This document shows positions 22,697-34,495 of a stretch of DNA of 64,000 nt, piece after piece. Every line of letters starts with the position of its first letter. The first letter of the stretch is position 1. A program made the translations under genes and the position numbers. The stretch lies in assembly GCA_007922195.1 (NCBI GenBank), contig ML682067.1, forward strand, positions 10,408,525-10,472,524, read 5' to 3'. Under the pieces are notes generated by a model. The model made no database searches and was not told the DNA's origin. It worked only from the letters and a program-made list of their open reading frames with translations. The DNA is from Podocnemis expansa. Its lineage: Eukaryota > Chordata > Testudines > Podocnemididae.

Positions 22697-24961
22697 GATG
22701 CTGGCAGTGCAGGCCCTTCCACCTTATAACCGCTCAAACATCTTTCTTGGGATGTGTAGCAACCTGCCTGTTTTTCCTGGACAACCTGAAGAATTTGGTA
22801 GGTGATGAGAGACAGCTGACTGGCCATCTCTTCTCCTGAAGATGTTAATGGGGGGGCTCCTTCAAGAGATAAGAAAGGTAAAAGCAGAATATCTATTGAG
22901 CAGATGGAGAGAAGATCATATTCTTCACAGTGACTTCTGACTTTTGGTCCAGAAACTAGTTCAGAGATCAAGACTCGATACAGCTCCTGTCACAAAGAAT
23001 TTACAGCCTATGGCTCCAAGCCTTAACTGAGTTCAATGGGTGTCAAGAGTGCCATTAACTTCAGCGAGGGTTCTACCTGCATAGACCTCATTACAGGATC
23101 AGAACCTAAAACAGAAGTGCCATATAAATTCAAAATCCTTTCACATTTCACATATGATGAACTGTAAAATAAACTGCAAACCGGACATCAATATGCTAAA
23201 ATAAAGAAAAGTACAGCTTCTGACTAACAACTCTTCAAGGTCTGTGTCATAAAACACACTTTTTTTTTCATTTTATTGTGCTTCATTTGCCATGAGACTT
23301 TGAGAATAATAACAAAGCAGCAGGCTCCCTACATGAATGCAGGGGTCTACTAATTTTTATTATTTGCAATACTAATAAGAGGTAAGAGGTGACAATAAAC
23401 TACAGTGCTGCTTGGCTGATTATACTGTACCTTCCACCCAGAACATCATATTCCATTGCTTACTCACAGCAATTCATGACATGGAATAACCTCCTGTTAC
23501 TAAAAATGTGGGTGACTTAAATAGTTGCAAAAATTATTTATGAAATAAAGCCAAACAGATCATTCTTCCTTCTCTTTGGGGAAATGCTTCTAGCACAGTC
23601 TATGCAATGCATACATAAATTAACACCTTAAAGAATGAACAAAATCATAAAACTAAAAATATGGCTTCCAATGTGAATAAAAACCCAGGGAAGATAAATC
23701 TTCTCTACAGCCCTCTTTCTGACCTCACTGCAAAAGCTCCCTTACCAAATGTGAGAGCAGAGAAATGCGATTTCAGCTTTTTATTCCAGAGCAATATATC
23801 TACTGCTGCCAGCGCCATGCAGAAAACAAACTTCATCCTAAAAGGCTTTCAGTGTTTAAAAATCACTTGGGAAGAGTTGTCAAAAACACAGTGAACCACA
23901 TTCTAATTGCACTAACTCACCCTGGCTTTGCCAAACAAAACTGTTTGGTTTGAATTTCAAAACTGTTCTCATCAAAATCCTGGGGAAAAGAGAGTGCATG
24001 TCTTTAATGCTGCTTTTCAGATCTCAAAGACAAGGTCAGAGTTTGGTGGTGTGCCTTGAATGAATTAAGGGATTATTCCCATCAGATGTGAATCTATATA
24101 TAGCAACCATCTCTTCTCAAAAGCAAAAGCTGAATTATAATTTTAAGAAATGGCACCTGAGGCATGATGGACAAACTTCAAAAGGTTCAGAAATTCAGTC
24201 AAGATAAGCACCCATATTTCAAATGCTTGGCTGAAACTTATCTAAACTAACAGTGATGCCCTTCTGTAATCTTCCTTCTCAGCCCTTACTTTTGATCTGG
24301 GAAGGAATCCCTTTCCCATCTGACTACAACAGTATTTCAGGTAGACAGCTCACCAGCTATCCTATGGCAAGAGTTTGCTTAATGGGTAGGCTCGCAACCT
24401 GTTCTGATAGCCTTATTCTTTCTGGTTTAGGGCAGATTCTCTTACCCAGTGCTCTTAGAGGAGTGGGTCTATATTTCATCACCCCAATCCCACATAAGCT
24501 GTTCTCAGAAAAATTTGGCACCCTCTTCAAACTAGTGAGAGTATTTGGATACATCTGCCCCACCAGCAGCATTTTTTCTTAGGTGGAAGGTCCCATAGCC
24601 TTCCCTTCAGTTGCAGGAGATGGCAGGACTGCATTTGACGCTGCTCTGTTTTTAATTTTGTACTTCTGTGTAGAGATGCCTGAAAATATATAATGTGCCT
24701 GGGAAACCCCAGGATTGCTGTGTCTTTTGATGCATTGCTACAATAAAGTTCCAGACACTACATGTGTGCTATATATATACTAGCAGTTCTGGAAAAAATG
24801 GGAAGGACAAGAAGGAATTAATTTAAGTTCTCCGAAGCTCTAAGCTTAATGGACCAGATCTTCAACTACTATAGCTCCCTTTTAGTCAATAGAGCTACAT
24901 TACATCCACTGAGAGTCTAGCTGGTCTAGAGTGATTAACAGAACAGATAATGGGTTAAACT
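22697..24961. other. Unclassified non-coding sequence
   Basis: No repeat ends or exon structure recognised. Some segments are compositionally even and may be old single-copy intronic DNA. Confidence 0.4.
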
Positions 24962-25566
24962 AAGGGGTTAGCAACATTTGCTGGGCCCCATGTCAGCCCT
25001 GCCCACCACACTCTTAGCGGGTGCCAGGTGTGTGGCCAAAAGGGGGTAGGGCCAGGTCTCCAGTTCAGGGAGAGGGCTGCCACCAGCACCTGCTGGTGGG
25101 CAGCCTCCCATTCTTGGCCAGGGCTTGGGCCAGCACCGGCATCGGCTGGCAGGTGGTCTCCAGTTCCCAGCCATGGTCAGCTCCTGCCTCCACCGGCAAG
25201 CAGCCTGCAGTTGGCCAGCTGGCTCCTGCCTCTGCCCCTGCTGGCAGGCAGCCTCCGTTTCCAGGGTCGGGGCTGGTTGCCGCAGGCAATGGCAGATCCG
25301 CATGGGCCAACCTGCCCTGCTCTCTAGCCCTGCCCAGCAGGGTGCAGGGCCAGCAGTGGCCAGGAGCCCTCGCATCACAGCTTCTTTGTCCCTGCTGGCC
25401 GCGCTCCCCAGCAGGGGCCCAGAGCCACAGCACGCAGCTCTTGTAGCCGCAGGCTGCACAGTGCTGGGGGAGTGGGGTCAGCGAAGGAGCCTGTGCAGTG
25501 TTGTGTGCCGCTCAGGCTTGGCTTGCATGAAATTTTTGGCATGTGTGCCAGGGGTTGCCAATCCCA
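24962..25566. mobile_element. Probable GC-rich hAT element
   Basis: The left end 'aaggggttagcaacattt' and the inverted right end 'gggattggcaacccctgg' resemble the reptile hAT end CAGGGGTTGGCAACC. The interior 25060-25440 is GC-rich and repetitive ('ctggcaggcagcc', 'gctcctgcctc'). An 8-bp duplication could not be found, so the limits are approximate. Long open frames here (up to 179 codons) are compositional. Confidence 0.55.
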
Positions 25567-26742
25567 TATGTCTATTTGTGTGTGGTTGTGTTATGGTGTG
25601 TACGTGTGCATGTGTCTGTGTGTGGGATGTCTCATTTTTAACTACACAAAACCATCAAATGTAGATAGCTAACTTGAGACTTTCTGGGCAGCAAGAGATA
25701 AGAATCAAGGTTTATTTTCAATTGTTTAAAGAAATGCTAAATCAATTTTCTTATCAGGGGAACCATTTTAGAGCAATTCACCATCAAGATAATGAATGAG
25801 CCCTTCTTTCATAGCATTCCTAACGGAGGCATTATCCCAAATGATATGGTTACTTAAAATGAACATTTACAAAGGGACAGTCATTATGTGAATTATGGAT
25901 TATGCACAATTTATTTTGACTTACAGTCTAGAGCACCACTTTTATCTTTTCTCATTCAGTGATAAAAAGACATCAATTATATTCCCTCTATCGCAGAAGA
26001 CATGTCTGCTCCTGAAGTTGCGGTGATCATTCAAATATATAATTATACATTAAAGGGTTCTGGGCAATCTTAATTTGGTGTAATAAAGAAATGCTCAAAA
26101 ATACATGCTTACATGAAGCTTTCTAGGCATCAAGGGTGCAACACAAACCATAGCATTTCAGCAGATTTCCTTTGCCTTCTAGGACTTGATGACTGTTGAC
26201 TGAAATATTTCTATTGTTAAGTATGAAAATCCACTAGGAAATGGAGATCAATATACTTGCTGCAATGTTCTAAAATGAATACATGAAGAATTGCTTTCAC
26301 ATTCCTGCAGATACAATTCATTTCTTGCAGAAGCTAATCCATCTTGCATGGCTGAATACCTGTATATTAGCTGCGAAGCACAGAATGCATCATAACAACA
26401 CAAAGTGTAACAAACAGAGCTGCAGTTTATAAGAATTAGTGCTCTATAATAGGAGGTGAAGAAGTACAATAGGGAAAGCAATCTAGAGCCACTTCTACAG
26501 GTTGTTACTATAGCAATGTGCTATTTAGGAATTAAAACATACTGGGTCAGGGTTTGTGTCAGCATGACTGATGTGACAGATATTGGCTGATTGCTGAGAC
26601 TTGGTCTAAAAGCTATTGCACAAGTTTCTGCAAATTAAAGTTCAAACTGTGAATTATTATAAATAATCTTTTGTCTGCCTTGTGTAAAGGGAGCTGATAT
26701 ATTAGTTTGTTGCTCACATTCAAGCTCTTTGTGATGGGTGGG
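25567..26742. other. Non-coding sequence
   Basis: AT-rich, no exon or repeat boundary recognised. A short (TG)-rich patch lies at 25576-25626. Confidence 0.4.
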
Positions 26743-26743
26743 G

Positions 26744-26800
<57 letters not shown>

Positions 26801-26801
26801 T
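26743..26801. repeat. (TTTC)n microsatellite
   Basis: About fifteen tandem CTTT units. Confidence 0.97.
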
Positions 26802-27012
26802 TTGTGCATCATTTTTCGTACTGCCCTTTTCATTTGTTTTGAGTATCCCTGTGATGGCTTTGAATGAGGGGGATTACATCAGAACTTAATAATAAAAATT
26901 AATAAATAATAGATCTATAATAATAATAATCAAAAAAGTCTCTGGGATTTTCACATGGGGATCATTCCTCTGACTTCAGTGGGCTTGGATCAGGCTCAGG
27001 GAAGCAACAGCC

Positions 27013-27473
27013 TGACATATCTACACTGCAGCCAGGGTGGTAATAGCCGGCTTTGGTAGATGTACCCACGCTATCTCTGATTGAACTAGCATAACAAAAA
27101 TAGCAGTAAAAACAATGAAGTCCTATGGAACCTTATAGACTAACAGCTTTCTTTGGGCATAAGCTTTTGTGAGCTCCAACTTATCTGTGAAGAAATCTGT
27201 TAGTCTATAAGGTGCCACAGGACCTTGTTGCTTTTGGTATACACAGCCTAACACAGCTACAAATAGCAGTGTAGCTGTGGCTATAAAGGTGGCGACATGT
27301 GCTCGCCACCCAGCCCCCTGGATGTTTATTTGGGTGACTAGCCCAACTAGCTATGATGCTGTTATGGTCATCCTACTATTTTTAGTACAGGAACTTGGAT
27401 TGCATGAGCACACCTGTCTACATAAGCTAGAAATCAGACCACCTAGCTGCAGTGCAGACAGACCCTCAGATTG
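27013..27473. mobile_element. Possible TIR element carrying a PLE insertion
   Basis: The left end 'catatctacactgcagc' and the inverted right end near 'gggtctgtctgcactgcag' resemble the TATGTCTACACT group. A PLE-derived repeat with its own duplication lies inside at 27108-27260. No duplication of the outer element was identified. Confidence 0.4.
27108..27260. mobile_element. Short PLE-derived inverted element with 10-bp duplication
   Basis: It is flanked by the perfect direct repeat AAATAGCAGT (27098-27107 and 27261-27270). Inside, 'actaacagctttctttggg' and its partner 'aagaaatctgttagtcta' form the two arms. It ends 'cctaacacagctac'. The clean duplication shows that this ~150-bp form was inserted as a unit. 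Confidence 0.8.
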
Positions 27474-28517
27474 TAGGCTTGGGAGATGTATCTTGCACGT
27501 TTTCCCCCACTAAAGCATAACCAGAGCAGTAGTTCATCATCCCCAAAGGGAAGCCACACAGAAGTTAATGCATATTGAGGTTGTATTAGTTGTTGAGTGG
27601 CTCCTCTTGTGTGCAACACAACTTCCCTTACATTGGGGCACTGGCTGGTGAACTACAGGAGAAATGCTGGATGCTGAGTGTGGGTCCACGGAGCTTGACA
27701 GCTGAACTGTCTAATTCTTCCAGTCCTTTAGTGTAAAAATTAAGAAGAAACTCACCAAATTTTCCTTTCTCCTTTGCAGTCTGGGTCCATACACAAACAA
27801 TTTAACTACAAATTGGACAGAAAAATAGCTTATTTGTTTGGACTTCGGGTGGTCCAGCCTTACACAGAGAGTCACATAGATCAAAGTTCTATACACCAGG
27901 CAGATTCTCATTGCCTCCTCCTAAAATGCCCATGTTTTTTGCTGTCAGCTTTTTCTCTGCATCTCCTCTCTAAATACCCAGCTTATTTTCCCTGTCGTCA
28001 GTAGCTCCTGCCAATAAAATTCACCTTGTGTGTTTAACCTCCTTGACTCACATGGCGAATCAAATTACAAAGACCATATCACTCATTTCTCCTTTTTATA
28101 TGCCAGTCCACAAACTACTTAAGAAGCCTGCAGGAATATTTCCTGTTCTGGGAACTTATACAATTGAAAGCTATAATATCTTCACCCATCTCAAAAGGCT
28201 TCATTGTTTACCATGAATTCTCACTCCAGCCAAGATTTGGGTTAATTTGGATCCTTCTTCTTAGATTAATTGACTGTCACCAGATAGCACTGCCAGTTTT
28301 GTAGGAACTGTGTTCCTCCACAACAAGAAGTAATTTAGGGCTAATATAACTTAATGGGCACTGGAGACTAAATTCTGTTCCCACTGAAACTAATGCCAAA
28401 AACTCTCATTACTTTCACTGGTGCAGAACCAGTACCTAACTTCTAGCTTGATCACTGAGGCTCTGATTTGGTGGAATTGGGTACAATTTTTCATAAGCAT
28501 TTAATTGCACCTGATCT
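27474..28517. other. Non-coding sequence
   Basis: No exon or repeat boundary recognised. Confidence 0.4.
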
Positions 28518-28580
28518 ATCTATCTCTCTTTCTATCTATCTGTCTATGAAGCAGGCGCATTTTATATATATAGAAACATA
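28518..28580. repeat. (TATC)n-like and TA-rich simple repeat
   Basis: Imperfect CTAT units are followed by short TATA runs. Confidence 0.8.
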
Positions 28581-28740
28581 TATATACGGCCATTGCAACT
28601 AGATACCTAGATAGATTTTATTGGGACTCAACATATTAAAAGGACACACAGCTCATGTTCTGACCCTAAGTTTAATTTTATGTAGCATTCAGTATTTTCC
28701 CTGTACAATACTTTTAGTATTATTTAACATTTATGCTGTA

Positions 28741-28945
28741 AAATAAATAAGGAGTCCTGTGGCATCTTAAAGACTAACAGCTTTATTTGGGCGTGAGCTT
28801 TAATGGACTAGAACCTACTTTGTCAGATGGTGGGTTCTAGCCTGTGAAAGCTTATGCCCAAATAAATTTGTTAGTCTTTAAGGTACATCAGGACTTCTTG
28901 TTCATTTTGCTAAAACACACTAACATGGCTACCTCTTGGAACTTT
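28741..28945. repeat. PLE-derived inverted pair
   Basis: The left arm 'aaggagtcctgtggcatct' to 'ctttatttgggcgtgagctt' pairs with 'gaaagcttatgcccaaataa' to 'ggacttcttgttcattttgc', around a loop near 28835. The element closes with 'cactaacatggctacct'. It has the same structure as 2703-2890 and 42556-42790. Confidence 0.8.
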
Positions 28946-28964
28946 ATACTGTGTATATTTATAT

Positions 28965-29065
28965 TTATACTGTGTTAGCGCCCAGAGGCAAGCCAGTCCC
29001 TAATGTGCTAGGCACGGTTCAAACATATAGAAAATCAATAGGCCTTTCTTGAATGAGTTTATAAT
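28965..29065 (+). repeat. MIR-like SINE fragment
   Basis: 'gcgcccagaggc', 'tgtgctaggcacggttcaaa' and 'catatagaaa' match the segment of the 43600-44345 SINE that reads 'tgctaaatgctgcatatag'. Confidence 0.5.
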
Positions 29066-29865
29066 CTGAATACTCCGTTCTGCCTCCCAAACAGAGAACA
29101 AGAATCAGTACTTTCCTGTGCTAGCCATCACAATCCTACTAAGAATATTAGAAATTCTTCCAGTAAATAATTACATTTGACAGGTGCTAGTGTGCCACCT
29201 GCTAATCTTTCATTAAGACTCCCGTACAGAATAAACACAATGTATGCGTATGTTTGCTTTGGGACACTGTGAGCAAATCTGTTGACTAATACAATCTGAA
29301 AAATGAAACCCTACTTTGAAGTTTAAATTTCTTTACAACAAACTAATTTTTTCATTTTCTTCAAAACACTTTTGTAACTAACTCCCTCTCTCCCCAATTT
29401 AAAACAAAATTAAAAACACCGTTGAAATAGTTATTAGTTTTCTTCATGTAATTAAGGACAGGTTTGTGGTAAAGAAAAAATCCAGTAACTATGCTGACAA
29501 TGTTTTTAATTACGCTTCTGATTAACAAAAAAAAATCAGGAAAAAATAAAAAAAAAAGTAATGAAATTTACCCCCACAAAAACAACAAATCCCAACAGAG
29601 TTGCCAACTTTGCAAAAAGTAAAACTGTGTTTATTAAAAGTTTATGGTAACCATACAACAGAACAATAAGAACAAAAAAATGTAATTTGAAAAACTTCAG
29701 TCCATTCTACTATGGATACGTTGTGTTATTTCAGTGTTGAAGGTGAGTTGTAAGGGAATTAAGGAAGCTGAAAGAGAAGGATGTAAAGTAAAGCAATAAA
29801 TTATTCTTACGAGAATAACTATGCAAATGAGATTATGGAATGTTTGTATGGGGGTGACTATCCTG
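29066..29865. other. AT-rich non-coding sequence
   Basis: Contains A-rich runs near 29520-29590. No exon recognised. Confidence 0.4.
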
Positions 29866-30786
29866 GGCTATGTCTACACTAGGGGGCTATTTTAAGTCTA
29901 CTTCACAAGGTCAACTTGAAGACCCATCCCCTGCCCCGCCCCAGGGTGTGATCCAGCTCCAGGGCCCCGAATTGGCCCTTGGGCCCTGATTTGGCTCCTG
30001 CCACCACTGGCAAGGGTCTGGGAGCTTGATCTGGCTCTAAGCCCCTTGCTGCAGGTGGCAGGGGCTGGGAACCAGTTCCCGCCACCCAAGGCAAGGGACT
30101 GGGAGCCTGATCTGGCTCCTAGGCCCTTGCTGGAGGTGGCAGAGGCTAAAAGTCGGCACCCCCCACCTCAGATAAGGGGCTGGGAGCCAGAGCAGGCTCT
30201 GCAGCCCTTGTTGTGGGCAGCAGCCGCCGGCTCCTAGCTCTCCCCCCCCCCAAGCCTCTGGCAAGGGTCTAGGAGCCAGATCACTCTTCCAGCCCCTTGC
30301 CATGGGCCATGGGAACTGGCTTCTGGCCCCTGCCATGTCCAGCAAGTGGCTGAGAACCAGATCAGCTTCCCAGCCCCTTGCCACGGGCAGCAGGAGCAGG
30401 TTCCTAGCCCCTGTTGCCTCTGGCAAAGGGCTGGGAGCCAGCTTGTACTCCCAGCTCCTTGCCTTGGGTGGCAAGATATGGCTCCAACACTGAGCCCCTT
30501 GCAGCAAGGGGCTTGGGGCTGACTCCAGCTCCCAGCTGGTGGCGGCTGAGGCCAGCTCAGGCCCTAGGGGCAGGATCGGGGCCGGGGCAGGCAGGGCTGG
30601 GGCTTGGGGCCAGGTCCCTGCTCCTATGGTTGACTTGGAGCTTAAGTTAACCTTAGAGCAGCTGTTATTAAGTTGACTTAAGCAAGAGCTTAAGTCAACT
30701 TAACAAAAGTCCAGTTTGGCTGTGGAGTTCCTTAGATCAGCTTATGGGAGGTTAAGTCGACGAAAGGCTCCAGTGTTGACATACTC
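29866..30786. mobile_element. TCGA-type TIR element enlarged by a GC-rich array, 921 bp
   Basis: The ends are GGCTATGTCTACACTAG and, inverted, GAGTATGTCAACACTGG. A perfect 3-bp duplication CTG (29863-29865, 30787-30789) is present. The flanking parts carry 'aagtcgac' and 'aagttgactt' palindromes. The centre, 29930-30620, is a GC-rich tandem array of roughly 60-65-bp units built on 'ctgggagcc', 'gatctggctc' and 'cccttgcc'. It is the largest member of the group in the window. Confidence 0.85.
29930..30620. repeat. GC-rich minisatellite inside the TIR element
   Basis: About ten degenerate units of the form 'aagggnctgggagccngatc' plus 'tggctcccagccccttgcc'. Frames of up to 156 codons remain open because of composition only. 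Confidence 0.75.
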
Positions 30787-31194
30787 CTGGTGCCTAGGTT
30801 AAGCCTTTGAGCATGTCTGGTGTTAATGAAACAGTTCAAAGGAACATTCCCAAAAATGTCAGCATGGCACGGTTAGAAGCCAGGGGCTGTTCCAGAACAC
30901 CTGAAGATTCCCAAAAATTCAGCCTTCAAAAATCCAGTCTTCCCACCTCAACACCTCCCAAGCAAAGTGAAAATGTCAGGAAAACCCTGCAAAGTGAACT
31001 TCAGATATCTCCTCCTTTCTTAGCACTTAGGTAATATGTATCTATATACAATCAAAGAGAGATGGAACAAACTATTTACATGATACCAAAATAGAATTTT
31101 GACATAATTTCTAACAGTTGTGGAATGGCAAGAGGTGAGTCATTTATGTAGCTTATGTCATAAACATAGTCAAGTACCATTCTGACAGATTCTA

Positions 31195-32393
31195 CCATAT
31201 ATCATCGCGTATAAGCCGAAAATTTTGTGCCTGAAAATTGGCTTCAAAACAGGCTCTCGGCTTATACTCAAGGGAATATGGTAGACAGCCCCTCCCAGGA
31301 GTTTCCCAGACCATGTGGCAGGCCGGAGCCCTAGTGTTGCTGGGTGGCCATCTTTGGCAGTTTGTGGGGGCTGGGGCTAGAGTGGGAAGGGGACCCCGGT
31401 GTCTGGAGTGGCTACGTAAGGGCCCCTGGGGGGGGGGTTCAGCCTGGACATTGAGGGGGGGGGATTCAGGGAGGCCAGGGAAGCAGTGGCAGGGACTGGG
31501 GGTTGGGGAGTTGGGAAAAGTGATGGGACGGCCAGGATGGTTTTTTTGGGGGGGGTCAGGGAGGCCAGGGAAGGGGCGGCGGGGCTTGGGCATTGGTGGG
31601 GGGGGTCAGGGAGTCCAGGAAAGCGGCAGGAGGACCCAGGGTTTTTGGGGAGCCCAGGGAAGCAGCAACAGGGACCGGGGATTGGAGGGGGGGTGCCTGG
31701 CAGGCTGGGAAAAGCGGCAGCAGGGGTTGTGGGGTGACAGGGAAAGGGTGTTGGGGAACAGGGGAGCAACAGCAGGGAACTGAGAAGGAGTAGGGGGGTG
31801 AAAGTGAAGAGCCAGGGGGCAGCAGGAGGAACAGTGGGGGCACCAGTGGGGAAGGGGCAGAGAATGGGGGCAGCAGTGAAGAGTCAGGGGGCAGCAGTGA
31901 GGAAAGGGCAGAGAAGGGGGGCAGCAGGAGGAGCAGGGGGGCAGCAGTGAGGGAAGTGGCAGAGCAGGGGGGCAGCAGGAGGTAGCAGTGAGGGAAGAGT
32001 GGAGTAGGGGGTGGCAGTGAGGAGGGGGCAGTAGGAGGAGCAGAGAGCAGCAGTGAGAAAGGGGAAGAGTAGAGGGCAACAGGAGGAGCAGGGGGCAACA
32101 GCAGGAAACTGAGAAGTGATCAGGGGTGACGGCAGTGAGGTAAGGGCAGAGCAAGAGAGCAGGAGTGAGGAATGGACAGCGAGGGGGCAAGGGAAAAGCA
32201 GCAGCAGAGATTTTGGGGTAGGGAAGTTGTTAGAAACTCCAGAGGAAGCCAGCAGCAGTGGGTGGGGGGTTAGGGGCCAAGGCCAAAAGGGGACCTTGGC
32301 TTATACCTGGGTCACCAATTTTAGCTTCTTTTTGGGCTCAGAATTGGTGGGGTCAGCTTGTGCCTTGATCGGCTTATACCCGATTGTATACAG
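31195..32393. mobile_element. TA-flanked TIR element with G-rich interior, ~1.2 kb
   Basis: The inverted ends are 'ccatatatcatcgcgtataa' and 'ctgtatacaatcgggtataa', each continuing 'gccga'. TA dinucleotides flank both ends (31193-31194, 32394-32395), as expected for Tc1/mariner-like insertion. 'cggcttatac' recurs subterminally near 31259, 32300 and 32371. The interior is a G-rich minisatellite. Superfamily assignment is tentative. Confidence 0.6.
31420..32110. repeat. G-rich purine minisatellite
   Basis: Units around 'ggggcagcagtgag', 'ggcagcaggaggagcagg' and 'gggggtcagggag' repeat throughout. The long frames seen here on both strands (180-194 codons) are compositional. Confidence 0.8.
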
Positions 32394-32395
32394 TA

Positions 32396-33438
32396 CATAA
32401 AATGGATGGACCTTCAAGTACTCGGAGTTCTTTATAATTACATAAGTAGGATTGGTAATTCTGTCTGTTATCATGGTTGTCTGACACATCCTTTTATAAG
32501 ATCCTGCTTTCAATGGCTTATAACCAATGTTTACCCTTAATTTTTCATAGTCTGTGTGTGCAAAAAATTTCTTCTGAGCAAATTTTCAGAACCAGTATCC
32601 AAATTTGTGTGCACTCCAGTAAGTGTGTTCAAACTTGAGCTCAACGAAGCATATGATGCAAATAATATCTAAATTTTATTTTGATATGGTGATGGAAATG
32701 ATTTTATAGATTGCAAAACCTTATTTGAAACATGCTATTTGAAACTGCTTTCTTAAAGTAGCACAAAAATATTAGCACTGTTGAATTTATTTGGGCATGC
32801 TTTATTTTGTTGTGTGCATGGGCTTCACAACCTGTATGTGCATGCACACACGCACAGCTTAGAGGGAACATAGTTTATAACTCTGCCAAACTGTAATCCT
32901 TTGGACTGAAATTTTCCATGCCAGCTGTGTGCCTCAGGCTCAATGTTGTTAGAGAATTTTAGCTCAAACAATTCAGCCATTTGCAAGAATGAGTCTAGGA
33001 AAAAATACACTGTTGTCCCCATGTTAAAAAAAAAGTGAGCTTTATTGCCCTCCACGTTTTGAAGCAGTGATTTGAAATTTGGTAGGGGTATCGCCTTTGT
33101 GTGAGGAATGTGCTGTTTGCCATCCCTGTGAAAAGCCACTCAAATGCGGTCAAGAATAAGCCTTTGAAAACTTGCAGTTCATTAGAGACTTGCTAGAGTT
33201 ATTCAGGTAAAAACCTCCAAAGATGCTTCACTGAGCCTTTCATGATGCCTGATGTCGATAAGATGGTTCTCGTGCCATTCCTCCAGAAGAATTGAGTGGA
33301 GTGAATATCTACAGAGCCACTGAAAAAATCTCCAGCCCAGAACTCCAAAGGCCCAGAAAGGATTTTCCTGAAATTGCTGCTCCTGGAGGAGTTGGGGCCA
33401 GGCATCAGGCGACAGAGTAAGGAACCTGTGCTCTCAGT
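32396..33438. other. Non-coding sequence
   Basis: No exon or element boundary recognised. Confidence 0.4.
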
Positions 33439-33545
33439 GGCTATGTCTACACTACAGGGCTTTATTAAGTTGGCTCCTGGCTTAGAGCGCCCATACTCAA
33501 AATGCCAGGAGACTTGCCCATGTCCACACTGGCAGCTGCTAGGTT
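33439..33545. mobile_element. Left-end fragment of a TATGTCTACACT element
   Basis: Begins GGCTATGTCTACACTAC and contains 'cccatgtccacactggcagc' plus 'tgctaggt', which matches the interior of the 48663-49098 element ('cccatgtccaaactggcagc'). No right end was found. Confidence 0.6.
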
Positions 33546-33940
33546 GCCCTAGGAGTAGTGCATTGGGGGTACCTGGCCCACAGTGCACCACAACAGAAGT
33601 ACCCCTCTGTCCCAGCCACTCCCTTATTACAAGAGGCGAGTGACAACACCACCCTCCATACTGTGTGGTAACAGGGAGCCCAGGTCAGTCAGGGAGCCTG
33701 ACGTGGCCCAGCGATGTGCCAGCACAGCACTCCACCCCGTCCCTGCATTGCCCAGACTCCGCCAGCTCTGAACCAGGTTCCACAGGGCAACTGCCAGCTG
33801 AGGGACAGGGTGCAGCAGCTGTTAAGACTCAAACACGGGGAAACAGCACATAGAGGAAGGTGAAGTCAAATCACCTATTGTAATGAGAAAAAATTCATAG
33901 TCACAATTTAACCCTTTTTTCACACAACCTAATCTAAAAG

Positions 33941-34251
33941 AATAGAATATAATAGAATCATAGGGACCTCATGAGATCATCTAGTCCAACCCCCTGTGTG
34001 GTGTTTTGGACTACCTAGGGTCATTGGGGTTGTCATAGTGATAAATGGGAGGGTCATTTAGGTGCTAGGGAAACCTGTCCATTGGGTTTTCTCTCTCTCT
34101 CAGTTCTCTTTCCATAAAGACTCCTTACACAGCTCTGAATATGCTGCCTCTCATTACTGGACTATAATTTCCCCTAAAACTCTACATTCTGGGGTTTGAA
34201 CCCAGGACCGTCTGCATGTAAAACAGATATGCTAGCCACTACACTATTTGC
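33941..34251 (-). mobile_element. tRNA-headed SINE with CR1-like tail, long form, 311 bp
   Basis: On the minus strand it starts with a tRNA-like head: an A-box-like 'tagtgtagtggctagca' and a B-box-like 'ggttcaaacccc'. A body of about 190 bp follows, and it ends 'gggttggactagatgatctc', 'atgaggtccctatgattct' and an ATTCT-rich tail. The tail matches reptile CR1 3' ends, so CR1 machinery probably mobilised it. The head most resembles a valine-type tRNA, which is an inference. Confidence 0.8.
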
Positions 34252-34374
34252 AGGAAATAGCAGCTTTCTTTGTGTTCTTTGCCAGTGTTTGAATCTTAAC
34301 AACTATGATTTGCTGTTACACTGTGACCTATCCTATGTCTACACTCCCCTGTGTTTATTTCCTACCATTCTGCA

Positions 34375-34495
34375 AGTTCCCTCATCTTCAAATTGTCTGG
34401 CAAAGTAGGATTTTCTCCCATGAAAGCTCATGCAATAAATAAATTTGTTAGTCTTAACAGTGCATCTGGACTCCTTGTTTGTTTTACAACAATAT
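34375..34495 (+). repeat. PLE 3'-end fragment
   Basis: 'ggattttctcccatgaaagc', 'tcatgcaataaataaattt' and 'gttagtcttaacagtgc' in the same orientation as the tail following the PLE coding relic at 39360-39869. Confidence 0.75.

Noticed and set aside
25021..25664. Long overlapping open frames (up to 179 codons) in GC-rich sequence
   Set aside because: All frames on both strands are open because of composition, the sequence is internally repetitive, and it lies inside a probable hAT element.
31238..32190. Open frames of 180-194 codons on both strands
   Set aside because: They are low-complexity Gly/Arg or Pro/Leu/Ser translations of a G-rich minisatellite inside a TIR element.
34180..34251. tRNA-like segment considered as a functional tRNA gene
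   Set aside because: The cloverleaf does not close properly, and the segment is followed by a SINE body and a CR1-like tail.
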